Assembly: GCA_041674745.1 (NCBI GenBank)
Contig: JBAYVD010000007.1
Location: forward strand, 89,203-153,202
Length of the DNA: 64,000 nucleotides
Direction of reading: 5' to 3'
Source of the DNA: UBA2040 sp041674745
GTDB taxonomy: Bacteria; Bacteroidota; Bacteroidia; Flavobacteriales_D; Crocinitomicaceae
Under the pieces are notes generated by a model. It made no database searches. It was not told the origin of the DNA and saw only the letters and a list, made by a program, of their open reading frames with translations. The translations under genes and the position numbers were made by a program. Below, in pieces: positions 25,448 through 33,949 of this stretch (the stretch's first letter is position 1; every line of letters starts with the position of its first letter).

Positions 25448-28400
25448 ATGTTTAAAAATATCTCCACCTCGCTCAAGTTAGTCGTATTGATATCTTTCCT
25501 ACTTAGTCTTTTTCTTGGACTAGGAATTTATAACAAACGAGAAATTACGGCTATAAAAAAGAACAGTGATCGTATGATTACTGAGGCCATTGATCCTATC
25601 ATTCAATTGAGTGAAGTTCGCTATTTAGTCATGCGCGGTGTTCGTACCACCGTAAAGCAACTATTTTACATAGACACGTCCTATGTACGACCAATGAGCG
25701 AAATAGTCCGTTCAAGACAAGAAATAAAAACGATTTGGTCTGCCTATATGCAAACGAAACGAACGGGAGACTGTGCAATCCTTAGTAATGAAACAGATCA
25801 GCTATTACAGGAAGCGGAAACAAAAGCCAACAATCTCATGGTGGTGCTTTTCAATAAAGACAAACAGGCCATACATGATTTTGCTTTGAGAGAAGCCTAT
25901 ATTTCTTTGGAAAAAGCAATTGACAAATTATCAAGGCTTATAGACTACCATGAAAAAATGGGGAATGATCTGCGCATGAGAAATGCGGACTTGTCACAAA
26001 AAAGTAGGCTGCGATTTGAAATCATCTTGAGCATTTTCTTGATGGTCGCGTTGTTTTTGAGTTATTTCATCGTCAATGATATTCGAAAGTTAGTCAATTC
26101 ATTAAAAGCCTCCAACAAAAAAATCAAGGAGAGTGAGTTAAAGTATCGTTCTCTTTTTGAACATGCTGGTGACGGATTGTTCTTGATCGGAGAAGATAAA
26201 TTGATTAAAGCCGTCAATAAAAAAGGAGTAGAAATCACGGGTTACTCCCACGAAGAGCTTATAAAAATGAAGCCGGAAACGTTGCATTCCGCAGAAGATT
26301 CAATCGCAAATCCTTTTAATTGGTCAATTTTATCTACGGGTACTTCTCTTTTGAATCAGCGAAAATTGGTTCGAAAAGACGGGGCGGTACTCGATATTGA
26401 AATGAATTCCACAGTAATCGGTGAAAATGAGTTGCTAAGTGTTGTGCGAGATATTACTGAGCGTTTGAGAGCTGAAAAAGCACAAAAGATAACGGAGGAG
26501 AAGTTTGCCTTGGCCATCAAAAGCAGTTCAGACATTATCTGTATCACTACGTTCCCAGAAGGTGTTTTTGTTGAAATTAATACGGCCTTTTCGGAATTAA
26601 CAGGTTATTCAAGTGAGGAAGTAATCGGCCAACCAACAGAAAGTTTTAACTTCTATGTTGATTCGGAAAAAAGGCCAAAGATTTTAAAAGAAATCTTAGA
26701 AAAAGGAGGCGTTCAAAATCAAGAGATTGTTTTCAAGAAGAGAAATAATGAACTCATCACGACTATAATGACTTCCAATTTGTTTTACGTCGATGAAAAA
26801 CCATTGGTTTTTTCTACGATCAAAGACATCACAAAGGAAAAATTGGCGCACCAAGAGTTGACACGTGTAGAAACAAGAATCAAAGAGTTGGTAGATTCAA
26901 CGGAAGCCGTAATTTGGGAGGCAGATGCGAAAACGTTTGCAATGACCTATGTCAATCCGTATGTTGAAAAATTGTTTGGTTATCCAGTGGAAGATTGGTA
27001 TACAGAAAATTTTTGGCAAGAACGTATTTATCCTGAAGACCGTGAAAAAACGATTGCTTATTGTATGAGCGAAACAAAAAAATTAAAATCTCATACTTTC
27101 GAATACCGCTTTATTTCAAGGAGTCAAGAGATATTTTGGGTGAGAGACATCGTACATGTAATAGCCGAAAACGGACAACCGATTTGGCTACGGGGAGTAA
27201 TCATTGACATTACAGAAGAGAAAAAAGCCGCGGAAGAATTGGAATTAGCCAATTCACGGTTGAAAAAAATGATCGATTCAACGGATACCGTCATTTGGGA
27301 AGCCAACGCGAAGACACTCCGAATGAAGTTCGTGAGTACCAATGCTGAGAAATTATTCGGTTATGCACAAGAAGAATGGTATTCAAATGATTTTTGGTTA
27401 AATCACGTTTACCATGAAGACCGAGAAAATGCGATTGAATTTCTGGATTCGCTTAGAACCAATCCGCGCTCCTACAACTTTGAGTATCGTTTTGTGAAAA
27501 AATGTGGGGAAGTAATCTGGATGAGAGGTATCGCCAATTTGATCATTGAGAATGGGGCTCCACGATGGTTGCGTGGAATTTCACTTGATATTTCAATTGA
27601 AAAGAAAAAGGAAACCGACTTAATGGAATTGACAACACGCCTTCAATTGGCAACTAAATCAGCTCATTTAGGAATTTTTGATTTGGATTTACGAAATTTT
27701 AATTTAATCTGGGATGATTATTCGTATCGAATATTTGGTCTTACACCTGAAGAGACACCGAATACGATTTTTGCGTTCCTAAAGTCTATTCATCCAGAAG
27801 ATCGGAGAGAATTAAGGAAGTACCACAATTCAATTGTTGAAGGTGTTGGCGAATATTTTAGCGTATTCAGAATTTTGTTGCCGAATAAACAAATCAAATT
27901 TATAGAATCGAGCGCTGTTTTTTTGAGAGATTCAAAAGGGAAAGCGTATCAGATGATTGGTGTCAACCGAGATATAACAGAAATTAAAATGGCGCAAGAA
28001 CAATTGCTCAACGCCAACGAAATCCTAGAAGATAAAGTTGCAAATAGAACAATCGATTTGCAAGATGCCAATAAAAAAATAAACGACAGCATCAACTATG
28101 CGCACAATATTCAAATGGCCTTGTTGACCAAATCGGAAGACTGTTTGAAAATTTTCCCAAAATCTTTTGTGCTGTGGAGTCCGAAAGATGCCGTGAGTGG
28201 CGATTTGTTTTGGTGCCATACGGATGAAAAGTACAATTACATCGCCGCCATTGATTGCACAGGTCATGGCGTTCCTGGAGCTTTGTTGAGTATTGTGGCC
28301 AAACAAACACTTGATACGATCGTTATTTCCAATGGAATTCTAGAACCAAAAGACATTCTTTTCCGATTGGATGAGGTAATTGTCAACTCGCTACACCAAC

Positions 28401-28828
28401 ACAGTAAATTGGTGAAAGATGGAATGGATATTGTGTTTTGTCGCATCGAAAAAGCAACGAATTCAATCGAATTCGCAGGGGCTCAGCGTCCTTTGTTCTA
28501 TTTCGATGGAGCGACAATTTTGGAATTTCCGGGAAATAAATTGGGCATCGGTGGGTTTTGGAAAGAAAATGAAGTGAAGAGGTTTGAGCAAACGCAAATT
28601 CAAGGAAAAGCAGGTGACGTGCTCTATTTGTCTTCCGACGGGTATTATGCTCAATTTGGAGGGAAAAATGGTAAAAAACTAATGAAGAGAAACTTTAGTA
28701 ATTATCTTTTATCCGTGGCGAATGAACCCATACGCTCGCAAGAGAATTTATTGCGTGACCATTTGATAAACTGGCAAGGAAAAGAAGAACAAGTAGATGA
28801 TATTTTGGTGGTTGGAATTGAATTGTAG
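25448..28828 (+). CDS. Membrane sensor with five PAS modules and SpoIIE-type PP2C phosphatase output
   Basis: 1126 residues, clearly paralogous to the upstream gene along its whole length: two membrane segments with a helical-bundle sensor between, then PAS modules and a PP2C/SpoIIE domain with VSGDLFWCH, IDCTGHGVPGALLS, VKDGMDIVFC, LSSDGYYAQFGG and VDDILVVG. It is 127 residues longer, which equals one extra PAS module (about residues 475-600, ending GVIIDITEEKKA), inserted before the module ending GISLDIS. The two sensors share nearly identical phosphatase domains, so they probably act on the same or related target, while the sensor parts have drifted. It has its own promoter. Confidence 0.93.
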   Translation: MFKNISTSLKLVVLISFLLSLFLGLGIYNKREITAIKKNSDRMITEAIDPIIQLSEVRYLVMRGVRTTVKQLFYIDTSYVRPMSEIVRSRQEIKTIWSAYMQTKRTGDCAILSNETDQLLQEAETKANNLMVVLFNKDKQAIHDFALREAYISLEKAIDKLSRLIDYHEKMGNDLRMRNADLSQKSRLRFEIILSIFLMVALFLSYFIVNDIRKLVNSLKASNKKIKESELKYRSLFEHAGDGLFLIGEDKLIKAVNKKGVEITGYSHEELIKMKPETLHSAEDSIANPFNWSILSTGTSLLNQRKLVRKDGAVLDIEMNSTVIGENELLSVVRDITERLRAEKAQKITEEKFALAIKSSSDIICITTFPEGVFVEINTAFSELTGYSSEEVIGQPTESFNFYVDSEKRPKILKEILEKGGVQNQEIVFKKRNNELITTIMTSNLFYVDEKPLVFSTIKDITKEKLAHQELTRVETRIKELVDSTEAVIWEADAKTFAMTYVNPYVEKLFGYPVEDWYTENFWQERIYPEDREKTIAYCMSETKKLKSHTFEYRFISRSQEIFWVRDIVHVIAENGQPIWLRGVIIDITEEKKAAEELELANSRLKKMIDSTDTVIWEANAKTLRMKFVSTNAEKLFGYAQEEWYSNDFWLNHVYHEDRENAIEFLDSLRTNPRSYNFEYRFVKKCGEVIWMRGIANLIIENGAPRWLRGISLDISIEKKKETDLMELTTRLQLATKSAHLGIFDLDLRNFNLIWDDYSYRIFGLTPEETPNTIFAFLKSIHPEDRRELRKYHNSIVEGVGEYFSVFRILLPNKQIKFIESSAVFLRDSKGKAYQMIGVNRDITEIKMAQEQLLNANEILEDKVANRTIDLQDANKKINDSINYAHNIQMALLTKSEDCLKIFPKSFVLWSPKDAVSGDLFWCHTDEKYNYIAAIDCTGHGVPGALLSIVAKQTLDTIVISNGILEPKDILFRLDEVIVNSLHQHSKLVKDGMDIVFCRIEKATNSIEFAGAQRPLFYFDGATILEFPGNKLGIGGFWKENEVKRFEQTQIQGKAGDVLYLSSDGYYAQFGGKNGKKLMKRNFSNYLLSVANEPIRSQENLLRDHLINWQGKEEQVDDILVVGIEL

Positions 28829-28860
28829 TTTTGGTTCGCTAGACTCAGTTCTCAAAAAGG

Positions 28861-30261
28861 TCAATCAAAAATCTTTCCTGGATTCATAATTCCATTCGGG
28901 TCAAAAACCGTTTTTATCCCGCGCATTAGATTCATGGTTACCTCTTCAAAGGCAATATTCATGTAAGGTTTTTGTACCAATCCAATGCCGTGTTCGCCAG
29001 AGATGGTTCCACCCAATTCAATGACCCGTTCAAAAATTTCGCGGATGGCAATCGGCAATTCTTGGTTCCATTTTTCGGCGCTCAAATCACCTTTGATGAT
29101 GTTCACATGCAGATTTCCGTCGCCGGCATGTCCGTAACAAACCGATTTGAAGCCATATTTTGCACCCACCGCTTTTACGTGGTTCAATAATTCGGGTAAG
29201 TAATAACGCGGCACCACGGTATCTTCTTCTTTGTAAACCGAATTGGCTTTTACCGCTTCACCCACTTTTCTGCGGAGTTGCCACAATTTGTCTTTTTGAG
29301 CTTCGCTTTCAGCAAAGAGAATTTCATCGGTTTCAAACTCTTCCAAAACCACCATGATTTTTTCACAATCTTCCATCAAAACGTCTTGGTGAAAACCATC
29401 CACTTCAATCAACAAATGCGCGGCATGTCGTTCCCCGATGATTACGCTATCGTCTTGCATAAAATCTTTGGTCCACAAAAGTGCGTCACGTTCCATGAAT
29501 TCCATGCCACTTGGCGTAATGCCTGCTTTGAAGATAGAAGCCACCGCACGACAAGCTTCTGCCGCGTCGTAAAAAGGAACCATCATCAACAAGTTGTGTG
29601 TCGGATGAGGAATCAATTTCAAAACGATTTTCGTCACGATTCCGAGCGTTCCTTCGCTTCCAACGATCAATTGCGTCAAGTTGTAGCCCGTAGCATTTTT
29701 TAAGACATTGGCGCCGGTCCAAATCACTTCACCACTGGGCAAAACCATCTCGAGGTTCAATACGTAATCTTTCGTCACACCATATTTCACAGCTTTGGGT
29801 CCGCCGCTATTTTCAGAAATATTTCCACCGATGAAGCAACTTCCTTTGCTCGCAGGATCAGGCGGGTAGAAGAGCCCTTTTTCTTTCACGGCATCTTGCA
29901 ACACTTGTGTAATGACACCAGGTTCTGTCGTGACTTGGGAATTATTTTCATCAATTTCAAGAATTTTATTGAACTTTTCCATGCTCACCAAAACGCCGTT
30001 TGCCAATGGAATTGCACCACCCGAAAGTCCAGTTCGAGCACCGCAGGGCGTAACCGGGATTTTCATTTCATTGCAATACCGCAAGATTGCACTGATCTCT
30101 TCAACCTTGTTTGGAATCAGCAGCAATTGCGGCAAGACCAAAATATCTTCCGTGTGATCGTGGCCGTATTCAGCCAATTTTTCTTCATCGATTACACATC
30201 GATCTCCCAAAAGGTCTTTGAAAAATTGATGACTATTTTGAAATTGTTCGTGCCTTGTCAT
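28861..30261 (-). CDS. FAD-linked oxidase of the GlcD/D-lactate dehydrogenase type
   Basis: 466 residues, cytoplasmic. The N-terminal PCMH FAD-binding domain (about 35-215) has PVTPCGARTGLSGGAIP, TEPGVITQVLQ, DPASKGSCFIGGNISENSGG and NATGYNLTQLIVGSEGTLG. The C-terminal cap domain (about 220-465) has VCYGHAGDGNLHVN with the catalytic histidine and GGTISGEHGIGLVQKPY. Family members oxidise 2-hydroxyacids such as glycolate or D-lactate and pass electrons to a quinone or partner subunit. The GlcE and GlcF partners are absent nearby, so it may work as a stand-alone 2-hydroxyacid dehydrogenase. Substrate cannot be decided from the sequence. Confidence 0.93.
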   Translation of the reverse strand: MTRHEQFQNSHQFFKDLLGDRCVIDEEKLAEYGHDHTEDILVLPQLLLIPNKVEEISAILRYCNEMKIPVTPCGARTGLSGGAIPLANGVLVSMEKFNKILEIDENNSQVTTEPGVITQVLQDAVKEKGLFYPPDPASKGSCFIGGNISENSGGPKAVKYGVTKDYVLNLEMVLPSGEVIWTGANVLKNATGYNLTQLIVGSEGTLGIVTKIVLKLIPHPTHNLLMMVPFYDAAEACRAVASIFKAGITPSGMEFMERDALLWTKDFMQDDSVIIGERHAAHLLIEVDGFHQDVLMEDCEKIMVVLEEFETDEILFAESEAQKDKLWQLRRKVGEAVKANSVYKEEDTVVPRYYLPELLNHVKAVGAKYGFKSVCYGHAGDGNLHVNIIKGDLSAEKWNQELPIAIREIFERVIELGGTISGEHGIGLVQKPYMNIAFEEVTMNLMRGIKTVFDPNGIMNPGKIFD

Positions 30262-30314
30262 GTTGATTTAGTGCAATTGTGAGTTAATTATAATTGAGCA
30301 ACCAAAATCGATCA

Positions 30315-30941
30315 TTAATTTGGGTGCTGAGCGTTGGGATCCGAATTCTTTTTAATCGTATTCCATGTATCGTACAAAGTTTCCTGTTTCGGTCGATTGG
30401 CATCCAAGGTTGCTAAGGGTTCGCATGCTTTCCATTCCTCTTGCATTACTTTTGGCAAAGCTTGATAAAGCGCAGTTCCTTTCGTTTTCCAAGTGATCAT
30501 TTCGTCGCTGACTTCTTTGATGATTTTTGCCGGATTGCCAACTAGCAAACTTCTCGCGGGAATTTCCATTTTCGCCGGCACAAAGCAAAGTGCACCAATG
30601 ATGCATTCTTTGCCCATTTTCACATCGTCCATGATAACGGAATTCATGCCAATCAAACAATTTTCGCCAATGTCGCCTCCATGAATAATAGCTCCGTGAC
30701 CAATGTGTGCGCCTTTTCGCAAATAAACGGTTGTACCGGGAAACATGTGAACAGTGCAGTTTTCTTGCACATTGCAACCATCTTCAATGATAATTTGTCC
30801 CCAATCGCCTCGCAAAGCTGCACCTGGACCGATGTAAACATCTTTTCCAATAATCACATTTCCAGTAACCGTTGCCATTGGGTGAACAAAACTACTCGGG
30901 TCGCAAACAGGTTTAAAACCTTTAAATTCGAAAAAAGCCAT
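30315..30941 (-). CDS. Gamma-carbonic-anhydrase-like hexapeptide protein (PaaY/CaiE type)
   Basis: 208 residues with a left-handed beta-helix of hexapeptide repeats (about 14-130: VTGNVIIGKDVYIGPGAAL, GENCLIGMNSVIMDDVKMG) and a C-terminal helical extension. The zinc-binding histidines of the gamma-carbonic-anhydrase fold are recognisable in NCTVHMFPG and GAHIGHGAIIHG. PaaY-type members are thioesterases in phenylacetate catabolism, while others are carbonic anhydrases or of unknown role. No phenylacetate or carnitine genes are nearby, so only the fold is assigned. It is transcribed divergently from tag. Confidence 0.88.
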   Translation of the reverse strand: MAFFEFKGFKPVCDPSSFVHPMATVTGNVIIGKDVYIGPGAALRGDWGQIIIEDGCNVQENCTVHMFPGTTVYLRKGAHIGHGAIIHGGDIGENCLIGMNSVIMDDVKMGKECIIGALCFVPAKMEIPARSLLVGNPAKIIKEVSDEMITWKTKGTALYQALPKVMQEEWKACEPLATLDANRPKQETLYDTWNTIKKNSDPNAQHPN

Positions 30942-30956
30942 GTAAAGTTATTTCTC

Positions 30957-30984
30957 CAAATTTACTTATTTTAAGCTAAATTTG
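30957..30984. promoter_or_regulatory. Divergent promoters of the PaaY-like gene and tag
   Basis: CAAATTTA at 30957-30964 is TAAATTTG on the minus strand (-7 for the PaaY-like gene), and TAAATTTG at 30977-30984 is the plus-strand -7 for tag. The plus-strand element ends four bases before the tag ATG, implying a leaderless transcript. Confidence 0.6.
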
Positions 30985-30988
30985 CTGT

Positions 30989-31528
30989 ATGAGTTATTGT
31001 ACCTATTGCGCTCCTTTGCCAGTCGAAGATTTGAACAAAATCTACCACGACACAGCGTATGGTTTTCCTATTAGTGATGACAATGAGCTTTTTGGTCGTT
31101 TAATATTAGAAATCAATCAAGCTGGATTGTCATGGGCTTTGATGCTGAAAAAGGAAAAAGATTTTCGTCTGGCTTTTGATAATTTCTCGATTGCGAAGAT
31201 TGCACTGTATGATGATGTTAAAATTTCAGAATTACTTGATAATTCAGGAATTATTCGCAACCGATTGAAGATAAATAGCGTTATTTTTAATGCGCAGAAA
31301 ATTGTTTCTCTTCAAAAAGAATTTGGTTCTTTTGCTGAATGGTTGAATTTTCACCATCCTTTGACCAAGGAAGAATGGATGAAACTTTTCAAAAAGAACT
31401 TTAAATTCACCGGAGGAGAAATTGTGAATGAATTTTTAATGAGCACGGGCTATTTAAAAGGTGCTCATGATGAAAACTGCACGATTTTTGATACAATAAT
31501 AGATCACAACCCAAAATGGAAAATATGA
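30989..31528 (+). CDS. tag: DNA-3-methyladenine glycosylase I
   Basis: Base-excision repair enzyme removing 3-methyladenine from alkylated DNA. The 179 residues are close to the 187 of E. coli Tag. The zinc-binding set is present: Cys4, His20 (KIYHDTAYG), His160 and Cys164 (AHDENC). The substrate pocket region FGRLILEINQAGLSWALMLKKEK and the HhH-like segment IIRNRLKINSVIFNAQKI are typical. The ATG at 30989 lies only four bases after a strong -7 element. The stop overlaps the next ATG (ATGA). Confidence 0.95.
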   Translation: MSYCTYCAPLPVEDLNKIYHDTAYGFPISDDNELFGRLILEINQAGLSWALMLKKEKDFRLAFDNFSIAKIALYDDVKISELLDNSGIIRNRLKINSVIFNAQKIVSLQKEFGSFAEWLNFHHPLTKEEWMKLFKKNFKFTGGEIVNEFLMSTGYLKGAHDENCTIFDTIIDHNPKWKI

Positions 31529-32187
31529 AACTGAACATTCTTCTTTTAAGCCTAATCTTGACATTCTCTTCAGGAGTTTTCGGCCAATTTGGCGTTAGTG
31601 CGGGACCAACTGTCATAAAAACGTTTGGTTCTCCTCAAGCATTAATGGGTTTTCATTTGGGTGGTGAATTATCGCAAGATGACGAATCCAGTTATTTTGG
31701 AAGAATAAGTTACGCACCAGGTTCAACAGAATCAACGGTTCATCCCATTTCTTTGACAGGAAATACCGCCACGGCTCCTTATGCAGAAACGAAGTTTACG
31801 ACTAAAACTGCTTTTACCAGTATTGAAGGGGGTGTTCGCTATTATTTAGGTGATGGCTACGAAACAGGTTTGTCAGCCTACGGAGGCACGAAATTGGTAC
31901 TGGGTTTTAATAAAATTAAAGCAACATTTGATCCCTATGATGAAGTATTGTACCGTTTACCCGATGGTACGACAAAGTTTGGAACCGTTTTTGGTTTTGG
32001 TTTTGGCTTGCAGGGTGGTGTGAAATATGGTATTACGGGTATTGGAACGATCTATTTCGACTTGGGTTTGAATTATATGCTAACGCAATCGGCTAGCAAT
32101 GCGATGTGGCAATATTCAAATTACTTGACACAACCGATGTTCAATTTTAATCTCGGATTCCGTAAAGATTTATACTTCGGGAAATAA
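31525..32187 (+). CDS. Predicted outer-membrane beta-barrel protein (porin-like)
   Basis: 220 residues with a signal peptide (MKLNILLLSLILTFSSGVFGQ) and alternating Gly/aromatic-rich strands (FGVSAGPTVIKTFG, FTSIEGGVRYYLGDGYETGLS, KFGTVFGFGFGLQGGVKYGI), ending in FNFNLGFRKDLYFGK, as in OmpW-like or PorT-like beta-barrels. The ATG at 31525 overlaps the tag stop codon as ATGA; an ATG nine bases earlier (31516) is also in frame but lies before the signal. The final residue is not Phe, which is unusual for a barrel, but the strand pattern is strong. Function unknown. It is convergent with the kinase gene, overlapping by 18 bases. Confidence 0.7.
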   Translation: MKLNILLLSLILTFSSGVFGQFGVSAGPTVIKTFGSPQALMGFHLGGELSQDDESSYFGRISYAPGSTESTVHPISLTGNTATAPYAETKFTTKTAFTSIEGGVRYYLGDGYETGLSAYGGTKLVLGFNKIKATFDPYDEVLYRLPDGTTKFGTVFGFGFGLQGGVKYGITGIGTIYFDLGLNYMLTQSASNAMWQYSNYLTQPMFNFNLGFRKDLYFGK

Positions 32188-33039
32188 CGGATAAAATTCC
32201 CGCGCAAATTCACTGAAATTTTGGAAGCGTTTTTGATTGTTTTCAACTAGAAAACGCTCGAGTTCTATATTCGTATAGTAATTGGGTGATTTTTTAAAAT
32301 TGTGTTTTTGCAATCCTTTTTCAAGTATTTTCCAGATCTTCTTTTTGATTTTCCAGGGTTTTTCGATTGGATACGTGATTTGTAGTTGGGTCATCAAAGC
32401 TGGGTTACCACTTGTAAAAGGAAGATTTCCTGCGAGTAATTTGTAGCTTACCAAACAGAAAGAAAAGACATCTGAACTAAAATCAGCACAAGTCAATCGG
32501 TTTAGCACGATTTCAGGAGCAGCGTAAGCCAACTGAAAGAGCGTTTTTCGCGCAGGAACTTCATCTCGTCGAAATGCCAAACCGAAATCGATTAGCGAAC
32601 AGTGCAGTTTTCCGTCGAGTTCGTGAATCAAAATATTCTCCGGTTTCACATCGCAATGAACAATATGTTGACGCTCCAATTCGATAAAAAGGGGTTCCAA
32701 TCCTTGGATCACATTGACCAATGTGGCTACTTTTTTTCGTCTTTTTACGTTTTTCCAAAAATCGGTCAAGGTGATCCCTTCCACGTATTTTTTTCGGAAA
32801 GAAAATTCATGATCGTTTTCTAGAATGGAAAGAATCTCCGGTAAACCATTGATATTGAATGAAAAAGTGGATTCATTTTTCAGTTGTTCCAAACCAATAC
32901 TGTTGGTTTTTTCCACTGATTTTTCCACAAACAAATTCCCCGTTGCGATTTCTTTCACTAAAAAACATTGACCAAAACGTATATTTCTTTCCGCTGAAAG
33001 TCGTTTTACAATTTCATATTGGCTGTCGATTGCTTGCAT
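32170..33039 (-). CDS. Ser/Thr protein kinase
   Basis: 289 residues, soluble, a eukaryotic-like kinase domain over the whole length. Visible catalytic elements are a probable Lys40 (NLFVEK), HCDVKPENI (His128-Cys129-Asp130 replacing the usual HRD, Asn135), DFG at 151-153, and AYAAPEIV (APE motif) with the downstream helix SSDVFSFCLVSYKLLAGNLPF. The glycine-rich loop is degenerate (GxGxxG is not clear). Cys in place of Arg in HRD is typical of RD-minus kinases not regulated by activation-loop phosphorylation. No transmembrane segment or sensor domain is present. It overlaps the convergent barrel gene by 18 bases. Confidence 0.85.
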   Translation of the reverse strand: MQAIDSQYEIVKRLSAERNIRFGQCFLVKEIATGNLFVEKSVEKTNSIGLEQLKNESTFSFNINGLPEILSILENDHEFSFRKKYVEGITLTDFWKNVKRRKKVATLVNVIQGLEPLFIELERQHIVHCDVKPENILIHELDGKLHCSLIDFGLAFRRDEVPARKTLFQLAYAAPEIVLNRLTCADFSSDVFSFCLVSYKLLAGNLPFTSGNPALMTQLQITYPIEKPWKIKKKIWKILEKGLQKHNFKKSPNYYTNIELERFLVENNQKRFQNFSEFAREFYPLFPEV

Positions 33040-33112
33040 GAACGCCGAAGATACAACAATTTGAATAGTAGAAAGCTTGGATGGAGAAGTGAAATTTGGT
33101 TAACTTTCCACT

Positions 33113-33946
33113 GTGAAAAGGCAAATATTGATAGGAGAGAGCGGTGGTTCCAAAACGGATTGGGCATTGCTCAGCGGCGATGAAATCGTATGGCAAATAT
33201 CGACGGATTCCTTGCACCCGAGTCAATGGAATACGGACTTATTCAATGATTTGCTCTATGATTTTATAGAACTTCATGTCGATTTCACTAAAACCGCTTT
33301 GGTCTTTTTTGGTGCGGGATGCAACCGGGCAGAAAAGGCCGATTTGATCAAAAAGTATTTTTCTTTGTTTGGATTTGCCTCCGTTGAGGTTTCGGGAGAT
33401 TTAACGGCTGCAGGATTGGCGACGGTAGGAAAATCAACAGGTTTTGTAGCCATTTTGGGTTCTGGATCTGTTTTGATTGATTTTCAAAAGGGAAAAGTAC
33501 ATCAATTTTATGGCGGACTTGGGCGAGAAAAAGGGGACGAAGGCGGCGGTTACTATTTCGGGAAATTGGTTTTGGAAGCATTTGTTGCCAATTCTTTAGA
33601 ACCGATACAAGCGTCGATTTTAAAAGCTGTTTTATCCGTTTCAGAGATCGCACAAGTACAACGAAAAGAAACGACTGATATACTCTGTTTGAAAATTGCT
33701 CAGCTACTTTCCACTCATTTATTGGAGTTTCAAAACTTTCATTTTCAGAATATTGATTTGTTTTTCACCAAGTACGGAATGGAACATTTGCCTTCGGGAA
33801 GTGAAATTCAATTTGTCGGCAGTTACGCCTTTTTTCACCAAGAAATCATAAAATCTTATTTCCGTGCCAAAGGATATAAAACCGGGCAATTTGTCGCTCG
33901 ACCTTTGGAAAATTTAATCCCATTTTACCAAACAGAATTATTATAA
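33113..33946 (+). CDS. BadF/BadG-type ATPase, probable N-acetylglucosamine kinase
   Basis: 277 residues from a GTG start, the only early in-frame start codon besides a TTG five codons on. It has the ASKHA fold: phosphate-1 loop IGESGGSKTDW (7-17), connecting region FGAGCNR, phosphate-2 loop FVAILGSGSVLID, adenosine-binding-like EGGGYYFGKL and a C-terminal FVGSYAFF. This is the layout of short GlcNAc/MurNAc kinases of the BadF family. It ends three bases before a GH20 hexosaminidase, so the pair probably releases and phosphorylates amino sugars from chitin- or peptidoglycan-derived glycans. Confidence 0.85.
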   Translation: MKRQILIGESGGSKTDWALLSGDEIVWQISTDSLHPSQWNTDLFNDLLYDFIELHVDFTKTALVFFGAGCNRAEKADLIKKYFSLFGFASVEVSGDLTAAGLATVGKSTGFVAILGSGSVLIDFQKGKVHQFYGGLGREKGDEGGGYYFGKLVLEAFVANSLEPIQASILKAVLSVSEIAQVQRKETTDILCLKIAQLLSTHLLEFQNFHFQNIDLFFTKYGMEHLPSGSEIQFVGSYAFFHQEIIKSYFRAKGYKTGQFVARPLENLIPFYQTELL

Positions 33947-33949
33947 GAA

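Noticed and set aside
29278..29703. 141-codon plus-strand frame within the FAD oxidase gene
   Set aside because: Antisense shadow of the FAD oxidase; no family features.
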